A stretch of 64,000 nucleotides of DNA, from contig NZ_JACIFF010000005.1 in NCBI RefSeq assembly GCF_014197245.1, forward strand, positions 1 to 64,000, given 5' to 3'. This document shows positions 37,971-46,647 of this stretch, one piece after another. The notes under the pieces were generated by a model. The model ran no database searches, was not told the origin of the DNA, and worked only from the letters and a program-made list of their open reading frames with translations. The position numbers and the translations under genes were made by a program. How positions within the stretch are numbered: the stretch's first letter is position 1; each line of letters begins with the position of its first letter. The stretch comes from Neolewinella aquimaris (GTDB lineage: Bacteria; Bacteroidota; Bacteroidia; Chitinophagales; Saprospiraceae).

Positions 37971-38597
37971 ATGGCTACGCAAAAACGCGGCACTCCCCAG
38001 CTCGTTCCCTTTATTATCGTTTCGCTCGTTACCCTGTTCTTTATGATTTGGGCGATGCGGCGGTGCAGCGACAACGACAACGATTACGCGATGATCGAGG
38101 AGCGCAATACCCGGGAAGACTACCTGGAACGGCGCGACAGCCTACTGCGCGACAGCATTCGGAAGCTACAGGAACAGGCCTTGCTGGCTACTCCCGAAGC
38201 GAGTTTGCTTTCGGAGGCCGAGCAGGAAGTGCTGGCACGGGAGGCGGCCCTGTTGCGCGCACGTACCCAACCCCTGCCCGGGGACAGCACCTTTTACGTG
38301 CCCGGCAGGCCGGCGCAGGTGGTGGTGAAGAAGGAAACAACGCTGTACAGCACCATCGACGGCCTGAACGTGCGGGTGCAGCCCCATCTGGGAGCGTCGA
38401 TCGTGGCGCGGCTGAAGCTTTATGAGCCGGTGACCTTTATGAATGAGGTGACGGATTCGCTCCATACCATCGACCTTGGCGAGGTTACGCCGACCGAGCC
38501 GTGGGTCAAAGTTCGGCTGCAGGACGGCAAGCTGGGTTGGGTGTACGGTGCCGGCGTGAGCTACTATAAGCACCGACTCGAAGGTGTGGTAAATTGA
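37971..38597 (+). CDS. Membrane-anchored SH3-domain protein
   Basis: 208 residues. One membrane segment (about 12-30, LVPFIIVSLVTLFFMIWAM) is followed by a charged helical stretch and then a bacterial SH3-like domain (about 120-205, TTLYSTIDGLNVRVQPHLGA and PWVKVRLQDGKLGWVYGAGV). It is expected to face the periplasm and may bind the cell wall. The lpxD start lies 27 nt after the stop. Confidence 0.78.
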   Translation: MATQKRGTPQLVPFIIVSLVTLFFMIWAMRRCSDNDNDYAMIEERNTREDYLERRDSLLRDSIRKLQEQALLATPEASLLSEAEQEVLAREAALLRARTQPLPGDSTFYVPGRPAQVVVKKETTLYSTIDGLNVRVQPHLGASIVARLKLYEPVTFMNEVTDSLHTIDLGEVTPTEPWVKVRLQDGKLGWVYGAGVSYYKHRLEGVVN

Positions 38598-38623
38598 GGC
38601 ACGACCTCCTAAAAATTATTTGC

Positions 38624-39535
38624 ATGCGACTGGCTACGGCAACTACGGCGGCGGAACTGGCCCAGCGCACGGGCGCACGACTCCTCGGCGATGGCGACAT
38701 CCGCATCACCGGCCTCAACGAAATTCACCATGTGGGACCGGGCGATCTCTGCTTCGTCGATCACCCCCGCTACTACGCGCCCACCCTGGCGTCGGCGGCG
38801 TCCGTCGTGCTCATCGACCGGGAAACCGACTGTCCGGCAGGTAAGGCCCTCCTCATTCACCCCGAGCCCTTCGCCGTATACAACCGTTTGGTATGGGAGG
38901 CGCGGCCGCAGGTGCAGTGGAACGACGAAAAGCAGGCTTATACGGTAGGTGCCGGAACGATCATCGCACCCGGAGTGGTCATCGGTAAGGGAGCGGTCAT
39001 TGGAAAGAACTGCCACCTCGGACCCAACTGCGTCATCGGCGACGGCTGCGTGCTGGGTGACCGCGTTACGGTAAGTGCGGGTACCGTAATCGGTGAAGAG
39101 GCGTTTTACTTTAAGCGAACGGCAGATGGGCTAATTCCGTGGCGGAGCGGGGGCAGCGTTCTGCTCGAGGACGACGTTTTTCTCGGACCCTGCTGCACCA
39201 TCGCCCGCGGCGTGTCGTCTACGACGGTGATCGGCCGGGGGAGTAAGCTGGATGCGCATGTACAGATCGGTCACGATTGCAAGATCGGGGCCCACGTGCA
39301 GATGGCCGCTCAGGTAGGGGTGGCGGGCAACTGTACCATCGACGATTGGTCTATCCTTCAGGGGCAGGCGGGCATTGCCCAGAACGTCCACATGGGGGAG
39401 CGAACGGTCATCATGGCGCAGAGCGGTGTAGGTCGCGATCTGGAGGGGGGGAAGTCGTGGTTTGGCTCACCGGTACAGGAAGCGCGTAAGGCGTTCCGCG
39501 ACCTGGTGAAGCTGCGAAAACTGGGAGAGAAGTGA
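38624..39535 (+). CDS. lpxD: LpxD-like UDP-3-O-acyl-glucosamine N-acyltransferase
   Basis: 303 residues from ATG 38624. A TTG at 38594 overlapping the previous stop is less likely. The N-terminal nucleotide-binding domain (ITGLNEIHHVGPGDLCFVDH) is followed by left-handed beta-helix hexapeptides (IIAPGVVIGKGAVIGKNCHLG) and a His-containing LDAHVQIGHDCKIGAH that aligns with the catalytic His region. It adds the second acyl chain in lipid A synthesis. It is shorter than the usual 340 residues, so it may be the second LpxD paralogue known in this phylum. Confidence 0.82.
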   Translation: MRLATATTAAELAQRTGARLLGDGDIRITGLNEIHHVGPGDLCFVDHPRYYAPTLASAASVVLIDRETDCPAGKALLIHPEPFAVYNRLVWEARPQVQWNDEKQAYTVGAGTIIAPGVVIGKGAVIGKNCHLGPNCVIGDGCVLGDRVTVSAGTVIGEEAFYFKRTADGLIPWRSGGSVLLEDDVFLGPCCTIARGVSSTTVIGRGSKLDAHVQIGHDCKIGAHVQMAAQVGVAGNCTIDDWSILQGQAGIAQNVHMGERTVIMAQSGVGRDLEGGKSWFGSPVQEARKAFRDLVKLRKLGEK

Positions 39536-39601
39536 GGGGAAGTCAGGTTGACGACCCGCTCCGTTGGCAACTTGGTGCGAATAATTTGTTATTAAGTAGG
39601 T

Positions 39602-41827
39602 ATGGCAGAAGTACTTGACATAACGGTAGCCGAAGAAACGGAAATACGCCAGGCCTACGAAGCCATGATCGGCAGTATGCGTACTCCCTATTCCCAGGAA
39701 GACCGGGAACAGATGGACCGCGCCTTCAAACTGGCCAATTTCAGCCACCGGCACCAGCGACGTAAATCGAAGGAACCCTACATCTTTCACCCCATCGCGG
39801 TGGCCCACATCTGCGCCGAGGAGATCGGACTGGGAGCAACCGCCATCTGTGCCGCCCTGCTGCACGACGTAGTGGAGGACACGCCGGTCACCATCGAAGA
39901 GCTGCAGGAGCAATTCGGGGACCGGATCGCCCAGATGGTCAACGGACTCACCAAACTCGACAGCGCCTACCAGTCGGAAAGCCAGCAGGCCGAAAACTTT
40001 AAGAAGGTGCTCAGCACCCTCATCGTGGACGTGCGCATCGTACTCATCAAGATGGCCGACCGTCTGCACAACATGCGGACCATCCGGAGTATGCCGGAGC
40101 ACAAGCAGCTGAAGATCGCCGCCGAGACCAGCTACATCTACGCCCCGCTGGCCCACCGCCTCGGCCTCTACAACTTCCGTTCGGAATTCCTCGACCTGTG
40201 CATGAAGGTGCTGGAGCGCGACGAATACGACGCCGTGGCCCGCAAGCTACAGGAGACGAAAGCCGCCCGCGAGAAGTACATCGAAAGCTTCATCAGACCG
40301 CTACGGGAGAAACTGGACACCCTGGGCTATCCGTACCGCATTTTCGGCCGGCCGAAGTCGATCTACAGCATCTCCAATAAGATCAAGAAGAAGCAGGTTC
40401 CCTTTGAGCAGATCTACGACCTCTTTGCCGTCCGCATCATACTGGACGTTCCCCGCGACAAGGAAAAGCTGGCCGCCTGGGCCACTTACAGCACCATCAC
40501 GGACGAGTACCAGGCCGTACCGAGCCGGCTCAAAGACTGGATCACCATCCCGAAATCAAACGGATACGAAAGCCTGCACACCACGGTGGTCGGGCCCGAC
40601 GCGCGGTTTGTGGAAGTACAGATCCGCAGCGAACGGATGAACGAGATCGCCGAGCGGGGCTTTGCCGCTCACTGGAAGTACAAGGGCATCAACAACCAGC
40701 GCGATGTGTACGAGCAGTGGTTCGAGAGCGTGCGCGACATCCTGGAAAATCCGAACAGCGACACCGTTCAGTTTCTCGGAGATTTTAGGGCGAACAGTTT
40801 CTTCAACGAGGAGGTCTACGTCTACACCCCCGACGGCGACATGAAGGCCCTGCCGAAGGGCTCCACCGCCCTCGATTTTGCCTTTAGCGTACACAGTATG
40901 GTGGGCTACCACTGCCAGAGCATCCTCTGCGACGAGCGCATCGTACCCATGTCGTACGAACTGAGGAACGGCGATCGCCTGCAGGTAAATACCAGTCCCA
41001 ACCAGAAGCCCAATCCCAACTGGCTCGACATGGTGAAGACGGGCAAGGCGAAGGCAAAGATCCGTCAGTCGCTGAAGGAAGAGAAGCGCAAGCAGGGGGA
41101 GCTGGCCCGCGAGGCGCTGCTCCGCAAGCTCAAAAAACTGCACGTAGAGGACGAAAAGGCGGCCATCGAAACGCTGGCCCGCCACCATACGGACGGTAGC
41201 CACGTCGATCTGTTCTACGACATCGGTCGGGAGGAAATCAGTATCGCGCAGGTGCTTAAGCCGTTTACCGTAGATCACGGCAAGTTGGTACCCGTTGCTC
41301 CTGCGTCCCCGCCCGTACAGGAAAAGGACCCCGACAGCCGGACCCGGCGCAGCGGAGCCACCAAGATCAAGGGCACGACCAAGCTGCTCATCAATGGGGA
41401 GCCCGGCGACCAGTTGGAGTATACCATGGCCAGTTGCTGCAACCCCGTGCAGGGCGACCAGGTTTTTGCCTACCTGACTTCCAATGCCGGACTGAAGATC
41501 CACCGCGTCATTTGTCCGAACGCCGAAAACCTCATGGCCAACTACGATTACCGCATCATGAAGGCCGAATGGGTGAGTACCAGTCAGCACAGTTTCGTGG
41601 CAGAACTGAAGCTTACGGGGCTCGATAGCGGCAAGGGGGTGATCGAAACCATCAGTCACGAGATCACGCAGATGGACCTGGATATACGCAGCTTCCAGAT
41701 CGCGGCCCAGAGTGGTACGTTTACCGCGCAGATTAGTCTGCTGGTGCGCAATACCGACCAACTCCGGTTGGCTACCAGAGCTTTACAAAACTTAGATAAC
41801 GTTTCAACCGTTTCCCGGGTAGAATAA
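39602..41827 (+). CDS. Bifunctional (p)ppGpp synthetase/hydrolase RelA/SpoT
   Basis: 741 residues in Rel order. The HD hydrolase has AALLHDVVEDTP (His88, Asp89). The synthetase has FGRPKSIYSISNKI and NGYESLHTTVVGP with VEVQIRS. TGS spans about 400-460 (YVYTPDGDMKALPKGSTALDFAF). A Cys-containing zinc-finger/RIS region (ASCCNPVQGD) and a C-terminal ACT domain follow. Both catalytic centres look intact. A variable linker near residues 565-572 (VAPASPPV) is encoded by a copy of the GC-rich 20-mer. Confidence 0.95.
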   Translation: MAEVLDITVAEETEIRQAYEAMIGSMRTPYSQEDREQMDRAFKLANFSHRHQRRKSKEPYIFHPIAVAHICAEEIGLGATAICAALLHDVVEDTPVTIEELQEQFGDRIAQMVNGLTKLDSAYQSESQQAENFKKVLSTLIVDVRIVLIKMADRLHNMRTIRSMPEHKQLKIAAETSYIYAPLAHRLGLYNFRSEFLDLCMKVLERDEYDAVARKLQETKAAREKYIESFIRPLREKLDTLGYPYRIFGRPKSIYSISNKIKKKQVPFEQIYDLFAVRIILDVPRDKEKLAAWATYSTITDEYQAVPSRLKDWITIPKSNGYESLHTTVVGPDARFVEVQIRSERMNEIAERGFAAHWKYKGINNQRDVYEQWFESVRDILENPNSDTVQFLGDFRANSFFNEEVYVYTPDGDMKALPKGSTALDFAFSVHSMVGYHCQSILCDERIVPMSYELRNGDRLQVNTSPNQKPNPNWLDMVKTGKAKAKIRQSLKEEKRKQGELAREALLRKLKKLHVEDEKAAIETLARHHTDGSHVDLFYDIGREEISIAQVLKPFTVDHGKLVPVAPASPPVQEKDPDSRTRRSGATKIKGTTKLLINGEPGDQLEYTMASCCNPVQGDQVFAYLTSNAGLKIHRVICPNAENLMANYDYRIMKAEWVSTSQHSFVAELKLTGLDSGKGVIETISHEITQMDLDIRSFQIAAQSGTFTAQISLLVRNTDQLRLATRALQNLDNVSTVSRVE
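41295..41314 (+). repeat. GC-rich 20-mer motif inside relA/spoT
   Basis: TTGCTCCTGCGTCCCCGCCC encodes part of VAPASPPV in the linker between the TGS and zinc-finger regions. It shows that the motif is not limited to promoters. Confidence 0.45.
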
Positions 41828-41845
41828 TTTCCGTTTCTTCCACGC

Positions 41846-42307
41846 ATGCAGACTAACCCGACTACCGATTTTCAGCAGGTCAAGGACATTTTCTCCGAAC
41901 ACCTCCGCGAGCGTAAAGCCCGCCGGACGCCGGAGCGGTTTGCCATCCTGGAAGAGATCTACGGCCGCGACGACCACTTCGACGCCGAGTCGCTCTACAT
42001 CCACATGAAGACCAACAACTACCGGGTCAGCCGGGCTACGGTCTACAATACGCTGGAGCTACTGGTGAGCTGCGACTTGGTCAAGAAGCATCAGTTCGGT
42101 AAGAACCTGGCCCAGTACGAAAAGAGCTACGGCTACAAGCAGCACGACCACTTGATCTGCAACACCTGCGGCAAAGTGCTCGAGTTTTGCGACCCCCGCG
42201 TACAGCAGATTAAAAATATGATGGGGGATATCCTTAATTTTAAGGTCACCGGCCACAGCCTCAACTTGTTCGGCGAATGTGCCGGTGGGTGTGAGCGGAC
42301 GCAGTAA
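41846..42307 (+). CDS. Fur-family transcriptional regulator
   Basis: 153 residues. The winged-helix region is RRTPERFAILEEIYG to VSRATVYNTLELLVSC. The metal/dimer part has HDHLICNTCGKVLEF and a C-terminal CAGGC, giving two Cys pairs for structural zinc. It may sense iron, zinc or peroxide. The residues visible do not decide between Fur, Zur and PerR. It starts 18 nt after relA/spoT. Confidence 0.9.
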   Translation: MQTNPTTDFQQVKDIFSEHLRERKARRTPERFAILEEIYGRDDHFDAESLYIHMKTNNYRVSRATVYNTLELLVSCDLVKKHQFGKNLAQYEKSYGYKQHDHLICNTCGKVLEFCDPRVQQIKNMMGDILNFKVTGHSLNLFGECAGGCERTQ

Positions 42308-42393
42308 CATCCCCGCATTTTACTAAATTAACCAGTGAACCCGAACCGGGACACTCACTTACTTGCTTGATAAAAAAGATAAAAACCTAACTT

Positions 42394-42771
42394 ATGTCAT
42401 TCGAAATTACCGGAACGCTCGTTAAGAAGTACGAAGTCGAAACCAAGGGAGAAAGCTTCCGCGTACGCGACTTCGTCATTAAGGCCAACGACGGCGGACA
42501 GTACGACAATTTCGTCAAGTTTCAGACCACCCAGGACCGCACCTCCATCATCGACGACATGAACGAGGGCGACGAGATCAAGGTACACTTCGATCTGCGT
42601 GGCCGCCAGTGGCAGGATAAGTACTTCACCAACCTCAACGCCTGGCGCGTAGAGGCCATGACCGCAGGAAACACCCCCGCCGCCCCGGCCAGCAACAACG
42701 ACACCCCCGGCGGCTTCCCTTCCGCAAGCGATGAACCCATGGTAGAGGCGGACGACGACCTGCCTTTCTAA
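42394..42771 (+). CDS. DUF3127 OB-fold-like protein with SSB-type tail
   Basis: 125 residues. The core MSFEITGTLVKKYEVETKG to WRVEAM matches DUF3127, which resembles a single-stranded-DNA-binding OB fold. A Pro-, Ala- and Asn-rich linker (about 92-112) ends in EADDDLPF, very like the acidic C-terminal hexapeptide by which SSB recruits partner proteins. This suggests a DNA-maintenance role, by inference only. apaG follows after 11 nt. Confidence 0.85.
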   Translation: MSFEITGTLVKKYEVETKGESFRVRDFVIKANDGGQYDNFVKFQTTQDRTSIIDDMNEGDEIKVHFDLRGRQWQDKYFTNLNAWRVEAMTAGNTPAAPASNNDTPGGFPSASDEPMVEADDDLPF

Positions 42772-42782
42772 ATTCCTACGTT

Positions 42783-43178
42783 ATGACTAACCAGACCACC
42801 CAGCGCGTTAAAGTAAGCGCCGAAAGCTTCTATCAGGAGCAGTATTCTCAGCCCGAGGCGTTGCAGTACGTGCACGCCTACCGGATCAGAATCGAAAATC
42901 AGGGGAGACTGCCGGTGCAGTTGCTGAGTCGGACCTGGGAAGTGATTGAATCTACGGGCGAACGCCGCCACGTGGAAGGCGAGGGCGTAGTGGGCAAGCA
43001 GCCCGTCATTTTACCTGGCGACAGTTACGAGTACAACAGCTGGATACAGTTCGCCACCCCGTTCGGAGCAATGGAGGGCAGCTACGTAATGTACCGCCGG
43101 GATGATGACGGGGTAGAGAACTACTTCGAAGTGGAAGTGCCCCGCTTCCTCCACATCGTACCGGCCATCCTAAACTAG
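42783..43178 (+). CDS. apaG: ApaG family protein
   Basis: 131 residues, the usual length, with the fibronectin-type fold signatures YVHAYRIRIENQG, VQLLSRTWEVIESTG and GVVGKQPVILPGDSYEYNSW. ApaG is linked to Co2+/Mg2+ resistance in enterobacteria, but its biochemical role is uncertain. It is convergent with scpA. Confidence 0.92.
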   Translation: MTNQTTQRVKVSAESFYQEQYSQPEALQYVHAYRIRIENQGRLPVQLLSRTWEVIESTGERRHVEGEGVVGKQPVILPGDSYEYNSWIQFATPFGAMEGSYVMYRRDDDGVENYFEVEVPRFLHIVPAILN

Positions 43179-43186
43179 TACCCCAC

Positions 43187-43951
43187 CTATTCCTCTTCTC
43201 CCCCGTCGCCGGCTTCCAGCCAGAATTCGTTGACCACGTCGCCGGGAATCAGGCGCACCTGGCGCATGTTGAGCAGTTCGAGCAGGCCGAGGAAGGTTAC
43301 GATGGCGTGGATGCGGGTATGGCATACTCCGAAGATATCCACGAAGCCCGGGCGCGGTTGGCCGAAGCGGATGGCCTCCACCAACTCCATGATCCGGATC
43401 TGTTGCTCTTCAATGGTGTGGGTGAACTGGGCGATCTCATGTACGACCGGCTTCCGGTTGGCATCCTCGAGGCGACCAAGCATGCGCTCGTACGCTCTCA
43501 ATAATTTGAATAGGGTAACACTCTCCAGTTCTACATCGACCAGGGCCTTAGTTGCCAACTGATCGAGCTCATCGGTAATGTTGCCGCGATAGTTGCGCAT
43601 TCCGCGCTCGGTTTCCAGGGTGCGCAGTTCCTTCAGTACGCTTTTGTAGCGCTTGTATTCCAGCAGTCGGGCCACCAGTTCCTCCCGCGGGTCGATCTCG
43701 TTGCCTTCCTCATCGACGGGTTTGCGGGGGATCAGCATCTTGGCTTTGATCCGGCACAGGGTTGCCGCTACGAGGACGAACTCGCTGGCCAGGTCGATGT
43801 CCATGCGATCCGCCGCCCGCATGTATTCCAGAAAATCATCGGTGACCGTCGCGATCGGGATGTCGTAAATATCCAGCTCGTCCCGCTCGATAAAGAAGAG
43901 CAGAAGATCGAAGGGGCCTTCGAACTGGGGGAGTCGGATTTGGTAGCTCAG
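43187..43951 (-). CDS. scpA: Segregation and condensation protein A (probable CTG start)
   Basis: Kleisin subunit of the SMC-ScpAB condensin complex, 254 residues if started at CTG 43951. The first in-frame ATG (43822) would delete SYQIRLPQFEGPFDLLLFFI and the next 22 residues, which are the conserved N-terminus that binds SMC. The open frame runs back only to a stop at 43985-43987 and contains no ATG, GTG or TTG before the conserved region. CTG places Met exactly where family members begin (MSYxIxLPQFEGPFDLL). ATC 43963 and ATT 43984 are weaker options. An AT-rich repeat half-element abuts this start. Confidence 0.85.
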   Translation of the reverse strand: MSYQIRLPQFEGPFDLLLFFIERDELDIYDIPIATVTDDFLEYMRAADRMDIDLASEFVLVAATLCRIKAKMLIPRKPVDEEGNEIDPREELVARLLEYKRYKSVLKELRTLETERGMRNYRGNITDELDQLATKALVDVELESVTLFKLLRAYERMLGRLEDANRKPVVHEIAQFTHTIEEQQIRIMELVEAIRFGQPRPGFVDIFGVCHTRIHAIVTFLGLLELLNMRQVRLIPGDVVNEFWLEAGDGGEEE

Positions 43952-43960
43952 GAAGGGGGG

Positions 43961-44010
43961 GATTTGAAATTTAAAATTGGCAATTTAAAATTTGCGCGGC
44001 AGCTCGTTGG
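43961..44010. repeat. Half of an AT-armed repeat element before scpA
   Basis: TTTGAAATTTAAAATT words followed by GCGCGGCAGCTCG match the left arm of the elements at 32333 and 37604. No matching right arm follows. It lies between the fRMsr stop and the unusual scpA start. Confidence 0.6.
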
Positions 44011-44024
44011 CGGAGTCCGGAATC

Positions 44025-44549
44025 TCACTGTCCAAAGGTACTGCTGAGGATCCGCTCCAGCCAGTGCTGGTCGACTTCGTCGAAGGAGGCTTCCTCGCTG
44101 CTGTCTACGTCGAATACGCCCATGAGGGTGCCGTCCGCGCGGTGTACCGGCAGCACGATCTCGGAGCGGCTGTTGGGGTCGCAGGCGATGTGTTCCTTGC
44201 CCTCTTCCAGGACGTGGGTATCGGCCACGATTTTGGTTTGGCCGCTTTCGGCGACGGTACCGCAGACTCCGCGACCGAAGTCGATGTAGAGACAGCCCAG
44301 CGTACCCTGGTAGGGACCGACGATCAGCCTACGATTTTCGTGTACCAGGTAGAAGCCGACCCAGTAGTAGTAGGGCAGGTAAGTTTTAAGTAAGCTATTG
44401 ATGGTAGCCATTTTCATCACCTCGTTGCGCTCCTCGCCGATGGTGGCCAGGATGGCGGCGTAGGCCTGTGAGTAGGCAACTTCCTTATCTTGCCGACCGA
44501 GGTTAACGGATGGCTTGATGAAGTAGGGCATTTCGGCGGTAGCGGACAT
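44025..44549 (-). CDS. Free methionine-(R)-sulfoxide reductase (GAF-type fRMsr)
   Basis: 174 residues from ATG 44549. It reduces free Met-R-sulfoxide. The single GAF domain has VGPYQGTLGCLYIDFGRGVCG and HIACDPNSRSEIVLPV, providing the three family cysteines Cys86, Cys96 and Cys123. An upstream in-frame extension is less family-like. It is divergent from the SDR gene and upstream of scpA. Confidence 0.93.
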   Translation of the reverse strand: MSATAEMPYFIKPSVNLGRQDKEVAYSQAYAAILATIGEERNEVMKMATINSLLKTYLPYYYWVGFYLVHENRRLIVGPYQGTLGCLYIDFGRGVCGTVAESGQTKIVADTHVLEEGKEHIACDPNSRSEIVLPVHRADGTLMGVFDVDSSEEASFDEVDQHWLERILSSTFGQ

Positions 44550-44626
44550 GGATATCCGAACATCATCCCCTACGGTTCCGGTTGTAAAAGGGTGCAGAAG
44601 TTCTGCAATAAACAAACCTAACAAAC

Positions 44627-45640
44627 ATGAGTAACAATCAATTTGACCGACCGCGAACCGTCGTAATTACCGGTGCCTCCGCGGGTATCGGTCGCGCCAT
44701 CGCCCGTGAATTTGCTAAGGAGCACGCCCGTATCGGACTAATCGCCCGCAACCAGGAAGGACTGGAAGGCGCCCGTAAAGAGATCGAAGCACTCGGCGGT
44801 GAGGCGCTCGTATTGCCAGTAGATGTAGCTGATTTTCGGGCCCTCGATGAGGCAGCCGGCAAGGTGGAGGAAACCTTCGGCCCCATCGACGTATGGATCA
44901 ACAACGCCATGACCAGCGTCCTCGGCCTCTTTAAGGACGTGGATATGGACGAGTTTAAGCGGGTGACCGAAGTAACCTATCTCGGATCGGTATACGGAGC
45001 AAAGTGCGCACTCAAGCGGATGCAGCCCCGTAATCGTGGCAGTATCGTCTTTGTCGGTTCCGCGCTGGCGTACCGGGGCATTCCCCTGCAGACCGCCTAC
45101 TGCGGTGCCAAGCACGCCATCGAGGGATTCTACGATAGCCTCCGTTCCGAGCTCGTCCACGAGAACAGCAACGTCATGACCACCATGGTTCAGCTGCCCG
45201 GCGTCAACACTACGCAGTTCGGCCTGGTCCGCAACAAGCTCGATAAGCAGCCCCGCCCGATGGGCACTATTTACCAGCCGGAAGTCGCCGCCCGCGCGGT
45301 AGTGACCGCCGCCGGTACCAACGACAGGGAGTATTACGTAGGGCTTCCCGCCGTTCAGACCATTCTGAGCAGCAAGCTCTTCCCCGGGCTGATGGATCTT
45401 TTCCTCGGTAAGTCAGCAGTGAGCGGACAGAAGACGGATAAAGACGCGACCCATCACCAGGATTACCTCTTCGAGTCCGTACCCGGCGACCACGGCAGCC
45501 ACGGCGACTTCGACGATAAGGCCAAGAACAGCGGCATCGTCATGAAGGGATCGACGGTGCGTGCCCTGACCTCCGCCCTCGTCTTCGGTACCGTGATCGC
45601 GGCCACCAGCCTGATCACGAGTTCCCTGACCCGGCGATAG
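44627..45640 (+). CDS. Short-chain dehydrogenase/reductase
   Basis: 337 residues. The cofactor motif is TGASAGIGRAIAREFA (residues 15-30), and the catalytic residues are in VGSALAYRGIPLQTAYCGAKHA (Ser, Tyr, Lys). The extra C-terminal 80 residues end in a hydrophobic segment (ALTSALVFGTVIAATSLITSSL), so it may be membrane-tethered. The substrate is unknown. Confidence 0.9.
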   Translation: MSNNQFDRPRTVVITGASAGIGRAIAREFAKEHARIGLIARNQEGLEGARKEIEALGGEALVLPVDVADFRALDEAAGKVEETFGPIDVWINNAMTSVLGLFKDVDMDEFKRVTEVTYLGSVYGAKCALKRMQPRNRGSIVFVGSALAYRGIPLQTAYCGAKHAIEGFYDSLRSELVHENSNVMTTMVQLPGVNTTQFGLVRNKLDKQPRPMGTIYQPEVAARAVVTAAGTNDREYYVGLPAVQTILSSKLFPGLMDLFLGKSAVSGQKTDKDATHHQDYLFESVPGDHGSHGDFDDKAKNSGIVMKGSTVRALTSALVFGTVIAATSLITSSLTRR

Positions 45641-45658
45641 GTCAAGCGTAGAATGAGA

Positions 45659-45690
45659 AAGGCCCGGAAGATTCGATTCTTCCGGGCCTT
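45659..45690. terminator. Bidirectional terminator
   Basis: Perfect 13-bp inverted repeat AAGGCCCGGAAGA / TCTTCCGGGCCTT with a 6-nt loop between the convergent SDR and DUF2911 genes. T-rich tails are modest on both sides. Confidence 0.8.
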
Positions 45691-45713
45691 CTTGCTTTAA
45701 AGCAGCGGTCGGT

Positions 45714-46559
45714 TTACTTCGACCATTCTTCGATCGACTGTTCGTTCATGCGCACGTAATCCATGTTGCCGGCCTCCTCGGCGAGCATTTTGGATCGCTT
45801 GGCGGCTTCGATGGCCTCCTGCTTCATGCCGAGGTCGCTGAGGATGATAGCCTCACGGCGTACCATCCAGAAGCGGGCGTTCTCTCCCGACATTTCGTTG
45901 GCCTTGCGGATGTACTCCAGGGCCTTCTCGTTGTCGGCACCGGAATCGTTTAGGAAGCTGGCGGCCTGGAAGTAGTCGTTTACGCTCGGTCCGGCCATGA
46001 CGCGGTCGATGGTGGCCATCACGCTTTCCTTTACGTTCGTGGTGATGGGCAGGGCTACGTGCGTCTTGTCCCACATCATCACGAGGTCGGCCCCGTCGAG
46101 GGTATAGTTGCCGAGGTTGATGGTGAAGGTTTCGACGGCTTCGCTGAGCTTGGTCGGCTTACCGGTGACGGTCACGGCGGGTGTCTTTTCTACGTAGCTG
46201 GTCCAGTCGCCCGTTTCGTAGGGGAAGAACATTACCTCCCAGCTGTCCATGGCGGGCTTGCTCAGGATGGCGTAGCTGCCGGCGGGCACTTCCTTTCCGG
46301 CCACCGTAACGGCATCGCCGAAGGTGATCTTCGTCGCTTGGTTGGCACCCGTACGCCAGATCTCTCCGTAGGGGACGAGACCGTCGGCGGCAAAAATGGT
46401 GCGCTCCTTCATGCCGGGGCGGCTGTACTCGATCTTCACGTCGGTCAGTCCAACGGTGGTTTCCATCTTCACGGCGGGCGAGGCGGGGGGCGACTGGATC
46501 TGAGCCTGGAGGCCGGTGCCGCACAGCAGGAGACAAAGGGTAAGAATTCTTAGTTGCAT
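45714..46559 (-). CDS. Exported DUF2911 protein
   Basis: 281 residues from ATG 46559, giving signal peptide MQLRILTLCLLLCGTGLQAQ. DUF2911 spans about residues 25-190 (VGLTDVKIEYSRPGMKERTIF, LVPYGEIWRTGANQATKITF, VPAGSYAILSKP). The C-terminal 90 residues are helical and TPR-like (NDSGADNEKALEYIRKANEM). The family is secreted or periplasmic and of unknown function. Confidence 0.88.
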   Translation of the reverse strand: MQLRILTLCLLLCGTGLQAQIQSPPASPAVKMETTVGLTDVKIEYSRPGMKERTIFAADGLVPYGEIWRTGANQATKITFGDAVTVAGKEVPAGSYAILSKPAMDSWEVMFFPYETGDWTSYVEKTPAVTVTGKPTKLSEAVETFTINLGNYTLDGADLVMMWDKTHVALPITTNVKESVMATIDRVMAGPSVNDYFQAASFLNDSGADNEKALEYIRKANEMSGENARFWMVRREAIILSDLGMKQEAIEAAKRSKMLAEEAGNMDYVRMNEQSIEEWSK

Positions 46560-46614
46560 TGTTGTGGTTTGTTTTGGTTTGTAGCGCAAAGGTACGCAAT
46601 CAGTGGGGCGGGGG

Positions 46615-46632
46615 TCCCGATAGCTATCGGGA
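46615..46632. repeat. Perfect 18-bp palindrome
   Basis: TCCCGATAGCTATCGGGA lies in the short gap between two minus-strand genes. It is of the same family as 37814-37831. Confidence 0.75.
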
Positions 46633-46647
46633 GTGCAATGTCAGCGG

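Noticed and set aside
40556-41761. 401-codon minus-strand frame opposite relA/spoT
   Set aside because: Covered by a clearly functional RelA/SpoT on the other strand. No start context or motif.
43187-43822. scpA starting at the first ATG (43822)
   Set aside because: This would remove the conserved SMC-binding N-terminus that is intact in frame upstream.
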